From contig JALRMH010000001.1 of NCBI GenBank assembly GCA_026119935.1, positions 558,001 through 622,000 of the forward strand: DNA of 64,000 nt, written 5' to 3'. Origin of the DNA: Endothia cerciana. Its lineage: Eukaryota > Ascomycota > Sordariomycetes > Diaporthales > Cryphonectriaceae. How positions within the stretch are numbered: the first letter of the stretch is position 1; each line of letters starts with the position of its first letter. Of the stretch, positions 24,612-37,490 are shown piece after piece. Under the pieces are notes generated by a model. That model was not told where the DNA came from and did not search any database. It saw only the letters and a program-made list of their open reading frames with translations. The position numbers and the translations under genes are program-made.

Positions 24612-24666
24612 CTGCCCTGCCCTGCCCTGCCCTGCCCTGCCCTGCCCTGCCCTGCCCTGCCCTGCC
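24612..24666. repeat. Eleven-unit CTGCC tandem repeat
   Basis: 55 bp made of eleven perfect CTGCC units, decaying into related CTGCN variants to about 24690. Both strands give open frames through it, but these are repeat artefacts. Confidence 0.97.
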
Positions 24667-25518
24667 TTACTCTGCCCTTCTCTGCTCTGCTCCCCACTGT
24701 CCACTGCCGTTACCACCATATTATGGATCCCGTCTTAGCAGTCAACCCTTGTCTATAGCTTCTTTGTTTGCGTTACGTTGATTTTCTCCCATTCCCCTTA
24801 TGGTACAGCTACGCAGTTCTCCTGTGTCCATCTCGTCTCGTCTTATCTCCGTTTTGTTATTTATCTCTGCCCTTTCTCGCTCTGCCTCAGCTATTCTGAC
24901 GATTTCGCACTGCACGTTACAGAGGATTGTCCGTCGAGCTCGTCCGGATCTCGAGCGCAGCCATCCCCCCTCATCCTCCTCTTGCCCAGAACGGCCCCTC
25001 CCGCCGTGGTTCGTGGTCGCCTTGAGCTCATCCGGCACGGCATGAAGCTCCTGTGCGTCTAGTGACTCTCTCACCCCCCCCCCCCCCAATGCCGCCGATG
25101 GACTGATCCGGATGTCACATCTTTGAGGACCATGGAGAAAGGCTATATTCATTGTCCTCTTGAGATGAAGAGTTGACCAAAGACAACACCTTGAACGTAG
25201 CAGCACCGCCATACCACAGAATAGCGCGGCCACGACAGCAGCAGGCCAAGGAAGGGAAGGTAGGAGCTGCGAAGTGGCAGACGGGCGCGTGGACCGTCAG
25301 CTGTACCTGTGTCTGTCTGCCTAGGCCGTGGCGTTCGGCGTGAGAAAGTCGTCAAGCGCATCTTGACCCCCGCCATATCGCCTATACCGGTACATCGCCC
25401 AAGCCCATCACCCTGGCGTTCTCGCCACCGAGACAGAGGCTTCCGGAAAGGGGGAGAGAGAACGGCGGTCTTTCAGTGCTGGGCCTCGTTCCGGAGCGCC
25501 GGCTCTCTCTGAGTCCCC

Positions 25519-28500
25519 ATGGCGGCCGAAAATTTCGGTTCAATATTCGCAAATACCACTTCTCCTCCGGCCTACGCCGGCGCATCTACGTCAGGCCTTG
25601 GCCCTGACTCCGGGCGCACTGCTTCATCAGCCACCTACCACGATCCTAGACTTGGCCACAGCCAAAGTACCAGTCTTGCCACCGCTTCTACTCTCGATTC
25701 CACCATCCAAGCTCTGCTCGACCAGCAAGCCGAGATTGAGGCCAGACTTGCGGCCTTGCTACCTCAGAAATATGGCCCGAATGTTAGAGTCGAACTTGAT
25801 ATGTTGCGCCACAAGCTTAGGGCACTGCGCGCCTTCGCCGGTGATAATCGTGAGTAGCTTGGCCTCTCCTGTTTTGTTTGCAAGCCTTTCTGCTTTCGTC
25901 TTTTGTTGCAAGAGCCTCCGTCGCGCCCTTCAGGGGATGGCTGTGCTGGCTGGGCACTTCAGGAGTTTATCCGGGTTGTTGAGATTCACGGTGCCCAAAT
26001 CGGTATCTGTTCCTCGGTCTGATCTCATGACTTTACAGACATATCCGACAAGGTCCGCGTTCTATCCGAGATTGAGGATGCCAGAACACTCCAGTATCAG
26101 TGCGAATGTATTGAAATGGCCTGTCTAGATCAAGGTACGCCTCGGATTCTTAGAAGCATGCTTGCATAGATCGGACCCATGGGACTCACCTTCTTTCGAA
26201 ACACCAGGTCTGGACCTCAACAACGCCAGGCACAATGAGCATCTCAAACTTTATTTCCGGGACGGCGCACCAGACGGCTACGACGCGTGGCTCGACCGGA
26301 ACCTATCGCAACATGACCCGGTCGCCCGAGCCTGGAAGTTGAGAGACAGTCTTCGGTCGAGATACAGGAACTCACACTTCTTCAAGTGCTGGGATGACCA
26401 ATGTCTGCACTACATATATGGATTTTCGAGCCAAGAAGAGCGAGATCACCATGTGAAGGAGCACACCGTATTGCTGAAGAGGGATTCCGGCTTGTCGATC
26501 AGTGACACACCGACACTAGTCCCTCAATATCAGCCTACTCACCGTCGCGATTACAGCAGTGAATATCCGAAACGCTCACCGCCATACTTGCCGCGACCCA
26601 CTGGCAGTTCACAGCTGGCAAATCCTACTGCGCAAGGCTTGTCTCGTGACCATAGGGATTCTCTGAAGTCCTACTCGTTGGCTGCTGAACCTTCAGCTCC
26701 CAAAAGGAACGCAAGGGGCTCAGTGGACTCCGAGGTCGATCCCCTTTTGCCACCACTGAAGCGCAGCCGTGTCGGGCAGTCGAGACTGGAGTCCATTGGC
26801 GAACTTCGATTGCTACGTGATGATGGCTCGTGTCTCCGGTGCAGAATATCGAAGCAGGGGGTAAGCAATATCTCCCTGATGCCGCAGAAGAAACGCATAC
26901 TAACTTTGCAGTGTGACTCGAACGATCCGTGCTCTTCCTGTTCTGACCTGGCTACTTCTGCTTCTGATGATTTCTGGAATTCCCTGGGCTGTTGCAGAGG
27001 ACCACTTGCTTCCTTTGCCGACGCTTTCTTGTTTCCAGGTTCGTTGGCCATGGCCACACAATGAGTTTCCTACTTGTGGCTGACATGAGACAGCATCGCC
27101 CACGCCGCGGCAGATTCAGACCCCACTTGCTTCTCCCCTCGCGCCGCGAATGAACGAGTTCCTCGATCATACTTACCGGGCGAGCCCAGAACACTTGCGG
27201 ATGGTGAAGAGCCAACTAGATTTCGACGACGGCTTCTGGTGGACCGAAGATCTTCCCACCCTCCCGCCGTCTAGTTCGTCAATGTCCTCCTACTTGCGAG
27301 AACCAGTCGAGAGGCCCCCTCCACTGCTATCGGTCTTGGCTGGGAGCTGGAATATGGGTGGGACGGCGTACAATTTCTGGCAGCTCCTTCGACTGACTGG
27401 ATTCATCTCACCGCACCGGGATGCCGAGACCGCAACGTATCCTGTTCTGTACCATGCAAAGCTGCTGCTGAGGGAGGTTCTGTTCTATGACCTTCAACAA
27501 CCTGAGCCGTCAATACACGCGGAGACCAGCACCTTACAGCCACAGCCTACCTCGGAAGACCCGTCGAGCCACGGACGCTACCGATTGCTCCACAGCTGCA
27601 TGACGGATTTCTTGGGGTCGTTCGAAAACGCCACACTAAGGGATTATCCTCTGAACCCACGAAGCTGGCTTGCCGTCTTCTCTTCACTTTGTATCCTCAG
27701 TGTTGTCAAGACAATCCTGGTCGACCTCGTACTATCCAGCTCGAGAGCAAGCCCACTGAGTACTTCTCACGCGGCGACTATGTCATGTGTTTACAGCGCC
27801 TTAGTTCATGCATTCACCGCCTCCTCGCCGATGCTTCTTGATGATCCTCGCGTGGAATTACAAGAAGATGAGAGAGATCTCTTTCATTCCTTGGCGATTA
27901 TCTCCAGGAGGGATTCTTGGGTTGAGCAAGGTATTACATCCACAAGAGACTATCTGATGCTCCTCGGGCGTGGGGACATGACGGGGCCTTTCGTGAATGG
28001 TTTCATCCGGCAGAGGACTGCTGCCAGCCGGCTCGGCCTTGTGGCTAAATCCTCATCTTCCAGGCCAGCGGAGGAGTTCCGAAAACCTCTACCCGACGTG
28101 AGGCCCACCAACGATCCATGGACTCTAGCGGGGTTTTCGGAAGGGGATTCGTTGTTTGGGTCCAGGGTCGCAACAGATCGGCTGATGCTATCTCCACAGG
28201 CAATAAGCCCAGGTCGTAGACATACTGTTGCTGAAACCCCATTCTTTCCGGGATTGAGACGAGGCCTGACGTCTCCGATCCCGGCGTCGAGGATTCGGCC
28301 AACTTACCAGCGACCGGCCCTGCGCCGAGTATACTGCGCGAAGTGCAACGAGTATCCTGAAGGCTTTAGGGGCGAGCACGAACTCAGACGACATAATGAT
28401 GCCAAGCATGCTTCTCTTGTGAAAAGATGGGTCTGCTGCGAGCCGCAAAGTCATGGTCCTAGCTCACCTCAGCCCGTCGTCCCGCTGTCTAAATGCAAGG

Positions 28501-30095
28501 CCTGTGTCACTCAGAAACGATATGGCGCCTACTATAATGCAGCAGCTCATCTGCGAAGGGCTCATTTCAATCCTCACAGGGGTGGTAAGGCTAGCGGTGA
28601 CTGGCCACCCATGACAATACTGAAGGATTGGATGAGAGAAGTGAGGCAGTCGGTGGACCTACAAGATCAGGATTCAGACAGTGGCGAAGACGACACAGAT
28701 TTCAGACAGCAATCGGACCTTGTCTCTCCGCATGGCAGCCGGCGATCACCACTTCTCGACGTACCAAGACTTGCGCCTGCGCCACCTCCGCTCTCCCGTG
28801 GTCTCCATCCACATCCGCTGGCTACACAGGTACCACCCTCAATTCACACGGCGCCGCCTCTGGAGATCCACCCTCTCACGACACCGACCGCAATCACTTT
28901 TCAGACCAGCCCTGGTCCGAACATGATGTCAACCTACGCCAGCGTGGCGAGCAGCATTAGGTCAGATGACTCGCCGGCGTCGAACCGGAACCGGTGTCCA
29001 CATCCGCAGTGTGGCCGTGTCTTCAAGGACCTCGCCGCTCACATGCTTACGCACATGGAAGAGAGGCCTGAAAAATGCCCGATTGAGTCTTGCGAGTATC
29101 ACACCAAGGGGTTTGCAAGGAAGTATGACAAGAACCGTCATGCTCTCACTCATTACAAGGGAACTAGTAAGCGTCACTCGTTTTCTGCTCCTGGTTCCTC
29201 AGGTCGTCTCTTCGAGAGGCTGCCACAATGTAGCATTCAAGACCCAGAAACATAGTGCTGACGTGTGCCAGTGGTTTGTCCTTTTTGCCCAGGACCAGGG
29301 ACGGCCTACGAGAAGGCCTTTAATCGCGCCGACGTATTCAAGCGGCATTTGACCGCTGTGCACAACGTCGAGCAGACTCCACCCAATAGTCGCAAACAGA
29401 CTGGTATGAGCAGCTCTACATCCTCGTCTTCCCGAGAAGGCGGTGCTGCTTCTCACGGCGTAGCGAACGCGAAGTGCTCTATTTGTCAAAGCCAGTTCTT
29501 CAGTGCCCAAGAGTTCTACGAGCATCTAGACGACTGCGTTCTGAACGTCATTGTGCCTTCTACGACTCCCCGGTCTGCTGTGTCTGCTCCCGGAGGGACT
29601 GCCATTACTGGTAGCTTCGGAGGAACCAACACAACAAGCAGCAGCGCCTCTGCCAGTGTCGCAATGGACTCGGGCCTGCTCACTACACCGCCTACGTCAG
29701 GCTCGGATAGGCAGACTGTAGGGTCATTTCAGGAACCGGATATACAGTACAATCATTTCGGACAAGACGAGCATGGCCCTTTGCCTGGGGGTAAGAGAGC
29801 GCACGGAAGGACTTCATCAGGGGGGGACGAATGCGGTGCTGCATCCCGTGATACGTCTGTCCTTGGATCTTCCGCAACGCCACAAGCCCCCGAGCAAAAG
29901 CAGGAGTTCTACAACACAAAACCTGAACCGATGGAAGAATCACACGTACCGCCTGCAGAGACATCCCAACCTGGCACTCGCGAGGGAAGCAGACCTCGAG
30001 GTCCTCCACTCGAGACGTATCACCGAGGTGCTGCGGTCGAGGTCAAGCTTGGCTCCCCGTTCGAGCAGGGAATCATGGAAAAAGAATCGCAGTGA
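25519..30095 (+). CDS. Large C2H2 zinc-finger protein with an internal Zn2Cys6-like motif
   Basis: Six exons (25519-25849, 26039-26134, 26208-26860, 26912-27038, 27094-29166, 29272-30095) join in phase to about 1367 residues. Introns are 189, 73, 51, 55 and 105 bp; the 51 bp one has a TACTAAC branch point. In order: an N-terminal Ser/Thr-rich part and a coiled-coil-like segment (about 65-140); a degenerate finger near 205-230 (CWDDQCLHYIYGF); a basic-linker region; at about 350-372 the array CLRCRISKQGC then CDSNDPCSSC spacing, resembling half of a Zn2Cys6 cluster; a long middle region; two divergent fingers around 815-885 (CAKC, then CKAC); C2H2 fingers about 1036-1110 starting CPHPQCGRVF; and a last CSICQSQFF finger near 1161. 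This matches a known, functionally uncharacterised Pezizomycotina family. It is likely nuclear; the role is unknown. Confidence 0.85.
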
Positions 30096-32374
30096 GCGAA
30101 GAGCTTTTGACTTTTCATACCCACCTACATGAACCATTTGTTCATTTTGGTCTTTCCTTCACAGGCGTCTGGACACCTGTCCGGCCCGCAAGTTATGCGG
30201 ACGCGAGACTTGTCATATACCCCCATGATTCCCTGTTGGCTTATCAACACCATGCGGCCCGTCCTTTTATTTTCTGATACATAGATAGCTGGAGAGGAAA
30301 ACGGGGAAAAGTGCCACCTGCAACTGGCAACTGGAAGGGACGCGAGGAAAGGAAAATAACAACGACTCAAGGCTTCGTCTACCTCCTCGGCATCTCTCTC
30401 CATGCTTCTGAGATGTGTCTCGTGACTCCACTATTCGAGCAAGAAAACGCACCCCAGCCTTCCAGCTCAGCGGCGAGCAGCCTCGTGGGGGCCGTGCTCC
30501 TGACCTCTGTGATTGGATGCAGCCCTCCCACAGTTTCCTAATCAGGAAAGTTTGTCCAACATTGCGCCTGGGAGACTTTACTATGGTACATTGCTCCCGC
30601 GCCCTCGCGAGTCCATGCATAGCGTGCACAGGGTGACCTCGAAAGCGGAAGGAGGTCCCCTGGGGGGTGCGAGTAGCCTTAGCCGCGATGGTCCTTCGGC
30701 TCGCGCCTCTGACCTGCATACGCAGTCGCAACTCATTACGCGGCCACCTGCCCCAAACCCGACCCACACACGTTGCCGCGCACTTCTCCCTCATCGTCGC
30801 AACCCCGATCCTGGTGGTGGACCCAGCTGGGTCGTTCTCTCCCGCTCCCCCCTGCAGTGGTCTCCTGTGTGTAGGTGCAGGCATTGCGTTAGGTCGGGCG
30901 CGTGCGGTCACTCGGCAACGCCCAGCGCGGCCGTGGACATCCGGAGTATGCGGCTGAGGACCAGCATCGGCCGGCCCTGGCCCTGTTCCCCCACCCCCGC
31001 GAAGATGAAAGGGTCACATAGGAGAGATCGTCCCGTAGACACTGCCGCCGCCGCCGCCGCCACTAGACCCCCTTCCCACCAGCTGAAACCGACCGGTGCA
31101 GGACAAGGACTGTCGACTCGTGCGGCCCATGTGTGTGGTAACGTGGCAGGGGGGCACGAGGGGCGTTATGTGAACCCCGCCTTGAGTGGTGTCTGCCGGC
31201 GGTTTAAAAAAAAAAAAAAAAAGGAAAAAATAAAAAAAGGAGCGTTGATTGTGTGTTTGGAGTGGAGGATCCCGAGTGGGTTTCACACGGTATTTTCCTC
31301 TACCAGGAAAACACACGATGGTCGCGAGTCCCCCAGCACGGCTGTTTGACTACTAGATGGAACCTTCTCTCACCGCCCTTCTCATATCGGGGGATTGCAA
31401 AGGCCGTACGTAGGTCGGGAGGCAACGAACAAGCAAGAGACGGTTTCTCGAAACAAGACGAGGCTGGGGCTGTAGGAGCGATATCACAAGCCTCGACCGG
31501 ATTCCACCCCCCTCCCTCCCACCGGCCCACCTCAACCGGGCAACCCAGCACCAACAAACGATGGGCGGCGGATAATGCCAGCGCCGACCATCCAAGGTTG
31601 ACGAGAAGCGTCATCCATTTAACATCAGGAACTCTGAGATCATGATGCTGAAGGTTACGCGCCAGGCTGGCTATGAGTGTCTCATTGCTCGGCGTCAGGC
31701 GATGCGAGTGCCACACGCGACGGCAAGCCACGCCGCCGATCACGACGGTACAGACACGTGGGGAATCCCGTAATGGTATCCCCTACCCACCTCGCAGGTA
31801 TACTCGTCCGGTGTCGTGCAGGGACGTCGGCTTGATAGGGTCTGGCAAATGACAGACTGGGGGCATGACACAAGCGGCAGAGACGAGGAACAGATAGGGG
31901 CCCTCGGCAATTCATTCGGACCCATCATATCTACGATGACCGCTATATTCTGTCTATAGATGCCATGTGTGTTTGATCAACCGCCTAGGGGTCCTTAATC
32001 TCGCCAGGGAAGGGACGTTAGGGGCGATCTTCGATAGGTATGCATGCTTGAGGGAGATCCCACAAGGCCTCACGAGGTGTGCATGCAATTTCCCTCGTAC
32101 CAATTCGACCTGAGTCGACAGTCTAGTCGGCTATCCACGCAATCGAGTATGAAATCTGCATCCGTGTATCACGTATCATTGAGTTGGCTCCTCCATGCAC
32201 CCACCTCTCATGGTCACGCAAGTGAGAGAGCATGTTGGTAGCAACCAGCGTCTGCTCGGTCCTCCCCTACATGGTTCGGAGTAAATGACGACACCACACA
32301 TGCGGTGATGTTGGGTAAATGTGTGGTCCGCACCGGCCGCACCAGATCGGTGCAGGCCGAACGTCATTGCTGTT
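30096..32374. other. Gene-free interval between the convergent zinc-finger and HEM14 genes
   Basis: 2.3 kb between two converging stop codons, with no supportable gene. It holds an A17 tract at 31206-31222 followed by further A-rich sequence, and a short CCG repeat near 31044-31061. Confidence 0.6.
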
Positions 32375-34510
32375 CTATATCTTCACATTGAACAATTTCC
32401 TGGTACTCCCGTCCCGGAACGGCAGCGTCTGGCGAGGCAGGAGCTGGAACGTCTCATTCTTGCCACAGAACCGGCCCAGTCCCGTCTCCCCAACGTGTGT
32501 CATGTGAGATTCCATGCCTCCCTCCCCGGTCCTGTACCCCTGCCCCGCGACCTTGAGCGCCATGTCTCGCGCCGCCTTGAGGCTAGGCAACACGCCCGGC
32601 GACGTGTACGAGCTGCCTACCACAGCCAGGGTGCCGCGGAAGGATTCGTAAAGTTCGGTGTGCGCCCGGGCCATGCGCGCGCGGTGGCCCACGAGGTGCT
32701 GCGGGATGCATTCGCGGCAGACCTTGGTGGATGTATATACGGGCTCGGCGGGGGAGATGCCGAGCTGGTGGTTGACAGTATGGATGGCCATCGCAGCGGC
32801 TTCCTGTGCGTCGGGCCAGGAATCCGGCCGTAGATAGTCCCAATAATGACCGCCCATCATGACGGTCAGCTTTGTGCCGCCGGCGGAGGCGTACTCGGGG
32901 GTGCCAGCTGCTGAATCACGATCCGAGTCAAAAATGACGCCGAGCGCGGCGTATGGGTTGTGCTCCACAGGAACAGATTGCGGAATGAGATAGCCGAAGC
33001 CTCGGTGAGATTTATTGAGACGTGACCTGGGAAACCAGAGGTTGACGACTTGTATGGTGACGGCAGTGCTGTTCTTCAGAGCAGGGAGAGCATCCCCTGA
33101 CAGTTTGGCGAGGGTGCCGCTGTACAGACTCGATATGGCCTTGTCATATTTGTGTCTCTCCGTTGTTGACGAAACTACCACTGCCTTTCCTTCATCCTTC
33201 TCGTATTGGACCTTTGTGACAGCAGTGCCCGTCTTAATGGTAACATTAGGATTGCGTCTCAGGACGTCGGCCAACGCGTTTGTCAACGTGCTAAAACCGC
33301 CGTGAAAGCCAAGATATCCAGTCGATGGTGCAAATGAGCGCCAGACTCGAGGGACTTCGGGATTCCTGGCGATGACGTCTCTCCCGGAGTCGTAGTCGTG
33401 TTCCTTGACCACGCTCATACCTAGACCGGAATGCTGCAGTTGAAAGAACAAGCTCTGCATGGTCGTCTCGACGGCACTCAGCTCCCAGACGTCCCCTCCC
33501 CAGACGCCATGGTACAGTGCTGAAACAATGTTGTTCACAAGATCTGGGCGGCCAAAGGCCTTTTCGAGAAATGCCCCGGTGGAGATATCCCGGTGGTCGG
33601 CGATTGCGATCCGTGGGGATGAGCCCTTGGCTCTGTCCTGCTGCCATTTCAACCTCACCTCCGCATCCTGACCGTAGAGGTTTCTCCCTGACGAGAGGGC
33701 GCCTTGGAAGAGGGGCTCCGTCAGAAGCTGCTTGGCAACACCGAAAAACCAGGACAATCCCGAAAGGATTGTCTTCGCATCTGGGGCTCCTGGCAGCTGC
33801 ACCAGGTGATCTGGATGGTAGATGTAGCGCTGGCTGAGAATCGAATCACGCCTCGGAGTCTTGGAGGGGGCATCGGGGTGGTCGTCGGGGAGGTCGACAA
33901 GACCCAACTGCTCAATCTATGACATGCCGTATCAGCTGGACCCGGGGTTCTGCCTATGCGGACGATGCGTTCACCATACCAAGTCGAACAGCACGAAGTC
34001 CTCCCATCTGCCCAAAGCATGCTGGGGGGAGACGGCACGGGCGCCACGCTCGAAAGCGACGGTGGCATCGTTACCCTCCTCGGTCCTGACCTGGACGTGC
34101 TCTGTATCTATCCAGCCTCCCAGCCTATCGGATGCTTCGTAGATGGTGATTTTGGCGTCGGGGTGGAAGCGTGTCAGGTAGTATGCGGTGGTGAGGCCGG
34201 TCAGGCCACCGCCGAGGACGGCGATGTCCGTGGGCAGCTGGGGCTCTGATGCGGTAGCATAACTCCGGAGGCATGACCCAAGCCGCGACCGACTAGGCTT
34301 CCTCGGCTGGACCTTACGACGGGTCGGAGAGGAGAGAGCACAGCTGGAATAGGGCCTGCACCGCAGGCGGGTCCATGTCGAGCGCGGTCGAGGGTCGAGT
34401 CGACGTGGGCGGCGTCTGCTGCACGGTGCTAATAAGGACGAGGCAGAGGGGATATAGGCCCGTGAGGTCGGTGAAGCTCGCAGAGCCGCATTTGCCAAGC
34501 GCGAGACCAT
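32375..34510 (-). CDS. HEM14: Protoporphyrinogen oxidase (heme biosynthesis)
   Basis: Oxidises protoporphyrinogen IX to protoporphyrin IX with FAD and O2, the penultimate heme step, at the mitochondrial inner membrane. Two exons, 34510-33980 and 33916-32375, with a 63 bp GT..AG intron, give about 690 residues. An Arg-rich, acid-poor N-terminus of about 85 residues looks like a mitochondrial presequence and makes the protein longer than most family members. The dinucleotide-binding motif AVLGGGLTGL is at about 97-106. Further family blocks are FERGARAVSP, the SALYHGVWGGDVWELSA region, GYLGFHGGFSTLTNAL, and the C-terminal FAD-contacting block AVVGSSYTSPGVLPSLKAAR. The exon junction restores DFVLFDL-IEQLGLVD, as in homologues. 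The ATG at 34508-34510 is the farthest upstream in this frame. The C-terminus is extended beyond the last conserved helix. Confidence 0.92.
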
Positions 34511-34627
34511 ATCGGACTGGAGGGGAGGAGAGGGCAGAGGAGAGGGCAGTTACCAATAGAGATGTGCCAGGCTACTGACAAGGTTGGCTCGACGTCGTCA
34601 TGAGAGCTCGCCCGCCGCAGCAGGGGT

Positions 34628-34740
34628 CAGCTCAGATCAGCTCAGCTCAGCTCAGCCCAGCCCAGCCCAGCCCAGGCCCGTCGAAGCCAAGCCCAGCTCA
34701 GGGACGCAAGCACGGCAGGCGGGCAGGCGGGCAGGCGGGC
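34628..34740. repeat. CAGCT/CAGCC and GGGCAGGC short tandem arrays
   Basis: Pentanucleotide CAGCT units pass into CAGCC units (34628-34675). Some 40 bp later, four partial GGCAGGCG units follow (34714-34740). The CAGCC unit is the same type of G/C-rich pentamer as the CTGCC array at 24612. Confidence 0.9.
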
Positions 34741-34980
34741 GATAGGGCTGATCAATCGGGTACCTCCCCACGCTCCCCTCTGGCGGGGCCCAGGCAGAGC
34801 GCACACAACCGTCTTCAACTCCTCCCTGCGAGCACTTCTGGGAGGATGGTATCGTCCGTCTCGTACCACGTTATCTGGTGTGTGTACCCAGGCGCATGAT
34901 CTGGATCAACGAGCAGGCAGGATTCTGGTCGTCCAGGTCACGGCAACAACGATGCAGAGCGAAATACTCTGAGACACAAT

Positions 34981-35043
34981 AGCGAGAGAGAGAAACAATA
35001 CAGAGGGAGCGAGAGAGAGGAGAGAGGAGAGAGGAGAGAGGGA
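34981..35043. repeat. GA-rich low-complexity tract
   Basis: Imperfect GA dinucleotide repeats, then several GAGAGAG-type heptamers on the + strand. Confidence 0.88.
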
Positions 35044-37490
35044 GATTGGCTTGCGATGGCCATCCTGGACTCTTGACGACCAGATCTTCTGCTGCGTCGG
35101 GGGGGCTGGAGGTCGAGGACCCCTTCCCCCCCCCATGGCCGCATGTGTATACCTCGAACCGCTTCAGCCCACGAATCTGTCAGGGCTCCTCCCTCTCGAG
35201 CCTTGTCGGCATGTGAATAACACGAGACTCTCAACTCGGTATCGGATCACGCGTGGGCTCAACCACCACCAACCACCAACCCCTCTCATCTTCGCCGAAA
35301 TTCACCAGATTTAGAGCCAGCGCTCAGGTCCCGCTCTGCTATCTACTATGTATGCAACTCCCGGTCCGGTCCAGGGCGACATCCATGGTCCACCCTGCCA
35401 CACCCTGTCTGCAAACCTTCTCACCTTGGCAGCGTTCGTGTGGGGGTGGGGGAGGAGAGGAGGGGTGGGAATAATCCTCTTCCGGATTCGCCGGAGTCGA
35501 GGGGTGCACGGTAACGGATTGCACGTCCGCCGTGAGCTGGGAGACACACCATCGCGGCAGCATTCGGCCAGGTGCCACCATCAGGCCCCGTCCTTGCAGA
35601 CCAGGAGATGAAGCGGTGCTCTGGCGCAGGTATCTCGCGACAGCAGCACCATCACAGACAGCATGATGATTGTTTGCCTCGTGTTGATCTACAGAGCCCC
35701 CGTGGTGGGGCCCTTGGCCCCCTAATCTCTGGCATTGCACAGGTACATAGTACCACAGTAGTCCAGCTGCTGGCCTGATGACCTCGACAGCGACGCGGCC
35801 CCGCCTCCCGGAGGCCACACCGAGACAAAGGCTGCCGTCCGCTGGCCATGCACTTCGGCGTCCAGTCAACCTTTTTGCGCGCGCCCTGGCCCTCGTGCAT
35901 CTTCTCTGCATCCTCGGTGCCTGTCCCGGGAGGGGGCAACCTCGCTGCTGCCCGGCGTACAGGAACGTGTGTCACTCCTGTTTGTGGGCGTGGACGGGTT
36001 GTCTATCGCATGATTTCCCCAGAGGCTTCCAGGAGGACTTTGCGAGGTCGAACCTGTGCGGGCGTCGTCGAGACCAAACGGGCTCTGTCAATGCCTTCCG
36101 CGGTTCCCCATTTATTCGTTTCGCTTTCGCCGAGAGTTTGGATCTGCTGTTGGCCCACCCGGGAGGCTGCACCGCCCCAAATTTCAGCCTAAGAAGGACT
36201 ATGGAAGCTTTGGAACCCAAGTGGTGGCCGAACCGGCGACCCCCACGCGACTCACGGCCCACCAACAATTCCCGCAGTTACCCTGATCCCAGCATAGAAA
36301 TTTTCGCCGTTCTACCTCTCGACACGGAGTCACCTGTCCGTACGTCTCGAAGAACGACATGAGTGGTGCAGCCACTGCGGCCAGGTGCAGCTGGAATGCC
36401 GTATGGCGTTCTGATGCTACTGAGACCGGCGTTGGCTCCGGCACGACGAGGCTCGAATGTCAGCATGGCAATGCTGCTTGGAATACACTTTGGGATCTTG
36501 GGAATGCGGCCCACACTGCGCACTCATCCCACGCTTCTCCAGATCCAGAATTGCGTCAGGGCAGCCCTAGCGGCTCCTTGTCGGGACGCTTTTGCCCTGT
36601 ACCTTTGTGTATCTGGACCCGGGGCAACCTTGGACAGAGAGGGTTGAGTGCGACACGGTCACCGAGCCACCTGACCAGAATTGCACAAACCAGCCTGATC
36701 GCCCCGGCTTGCTAATCCGCGCTCCCCCCACCCCCCCGGCCGGGACCGCCTCTGCACGCAATACACAGTACGAGACTCTTGATCAGTTCTCACCACAGCG
36801 CTTTGCCATCCTACCGGCCTGCCGGCTTTGCCATATGAGACCTGTATCCTCACCTCCGGGTGCTGACGTGTTTGAACGACGTTACAAATCCTGGGCGGTG
36901 CTCAGACGCCACCGCGCACTGTTGCTATTCCGAGCTGGAAGCTTCCTCCGCTGGTCATGGTACCTGCGGGAACCTCTACCGTTCCCCGACCCCTGCTGGG
37001 TGCACCCCAAACTTGTCCAGGAACCAGCCGGGGTTTAACATCAAAGCGATGGGCCTGCTGACGGCAGTGACCAGATGGTCGACAGGGACGGCTCGTCTTG
37101 ACCTGACGTCGTAGGTTATAATAAGACCCGAGCAGCCCAGTCGGCCACCTCATGGTGGCCTTTTTGGTCTGGTTTTCTCCAGAGATTTCAGTTTTCACCC
37201 TGCACGCCGCCTCATACCTTGTCCGCTAAGTTCCCCACAAGCAATCAGGTTCCCTTTCATCCAATACGACAAAAGCCATACACGGTTTGGGCGTGGCCTC
37301 ACTTGTGCCACCTTTGTCCTGCTTTACCACTTACACGGCCACACGGAGAAACTTGTTGGATCCAGTAAGACCAAGAATGCTACAATAGCATCACTGAGTC
37401 AATACCATTCTGTGATCCAGGAAACCACAAACGACGTCTGACGATTCCATCCCACATTCCATTTCGTCTCCGTATTTAACACCAGCCACT

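Larger units (their letters stand above)
16639..25518. other. 8.9 kb interval without recognisable genes
   Basis: I find no open frame with a domain, family signature or plausible intron-joined coding path. Base composition is balanced, not AT-rich, so it does not look like a RIP-degraded transposon block, and I see no terminal repeats or polymerase/integrase motifs. It contains a T12-G-T11 tract at 17692-17715, a G13 run at 22449-22461, GGA and TC microsatellites, an 11-unit CTGCC tandem array, a C14 run at 25074-25087, and three copies of the ACTATAGT palindrome core (22791-22798, 23162-23169, 23843-23850). The last few hundred bases are probably the promoter of the zinc-finger gene at 25519. 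Confidence 0.6.
34511..37490. other. Divergent intergenic region of HEM14 and gluconokinase
   Basis: 3.0 kb, no supportable gene. It contains CTCAG/CCCAG and GGGCAGGC short tandem arrays, a GA-rich block, a C9 run near 35125-35134, and many short open frames without family signals. Confidence 0.6.

Noticed and set aside
16639..25518. RIP-degraded transposon block
   Set aside because: The region is not AT-rich, has no excess of TpA or stop codons that I can see, and no terminal repeats or enzyme motifs.
35778..37038. Open frames of 118-194 codons between HEM14 and gluconokinase
   Set aside because: Composition is Arg/Pro/Ser-rich and overlapping frames on both strands are equally open. No conserved block, no sensible intron structure.
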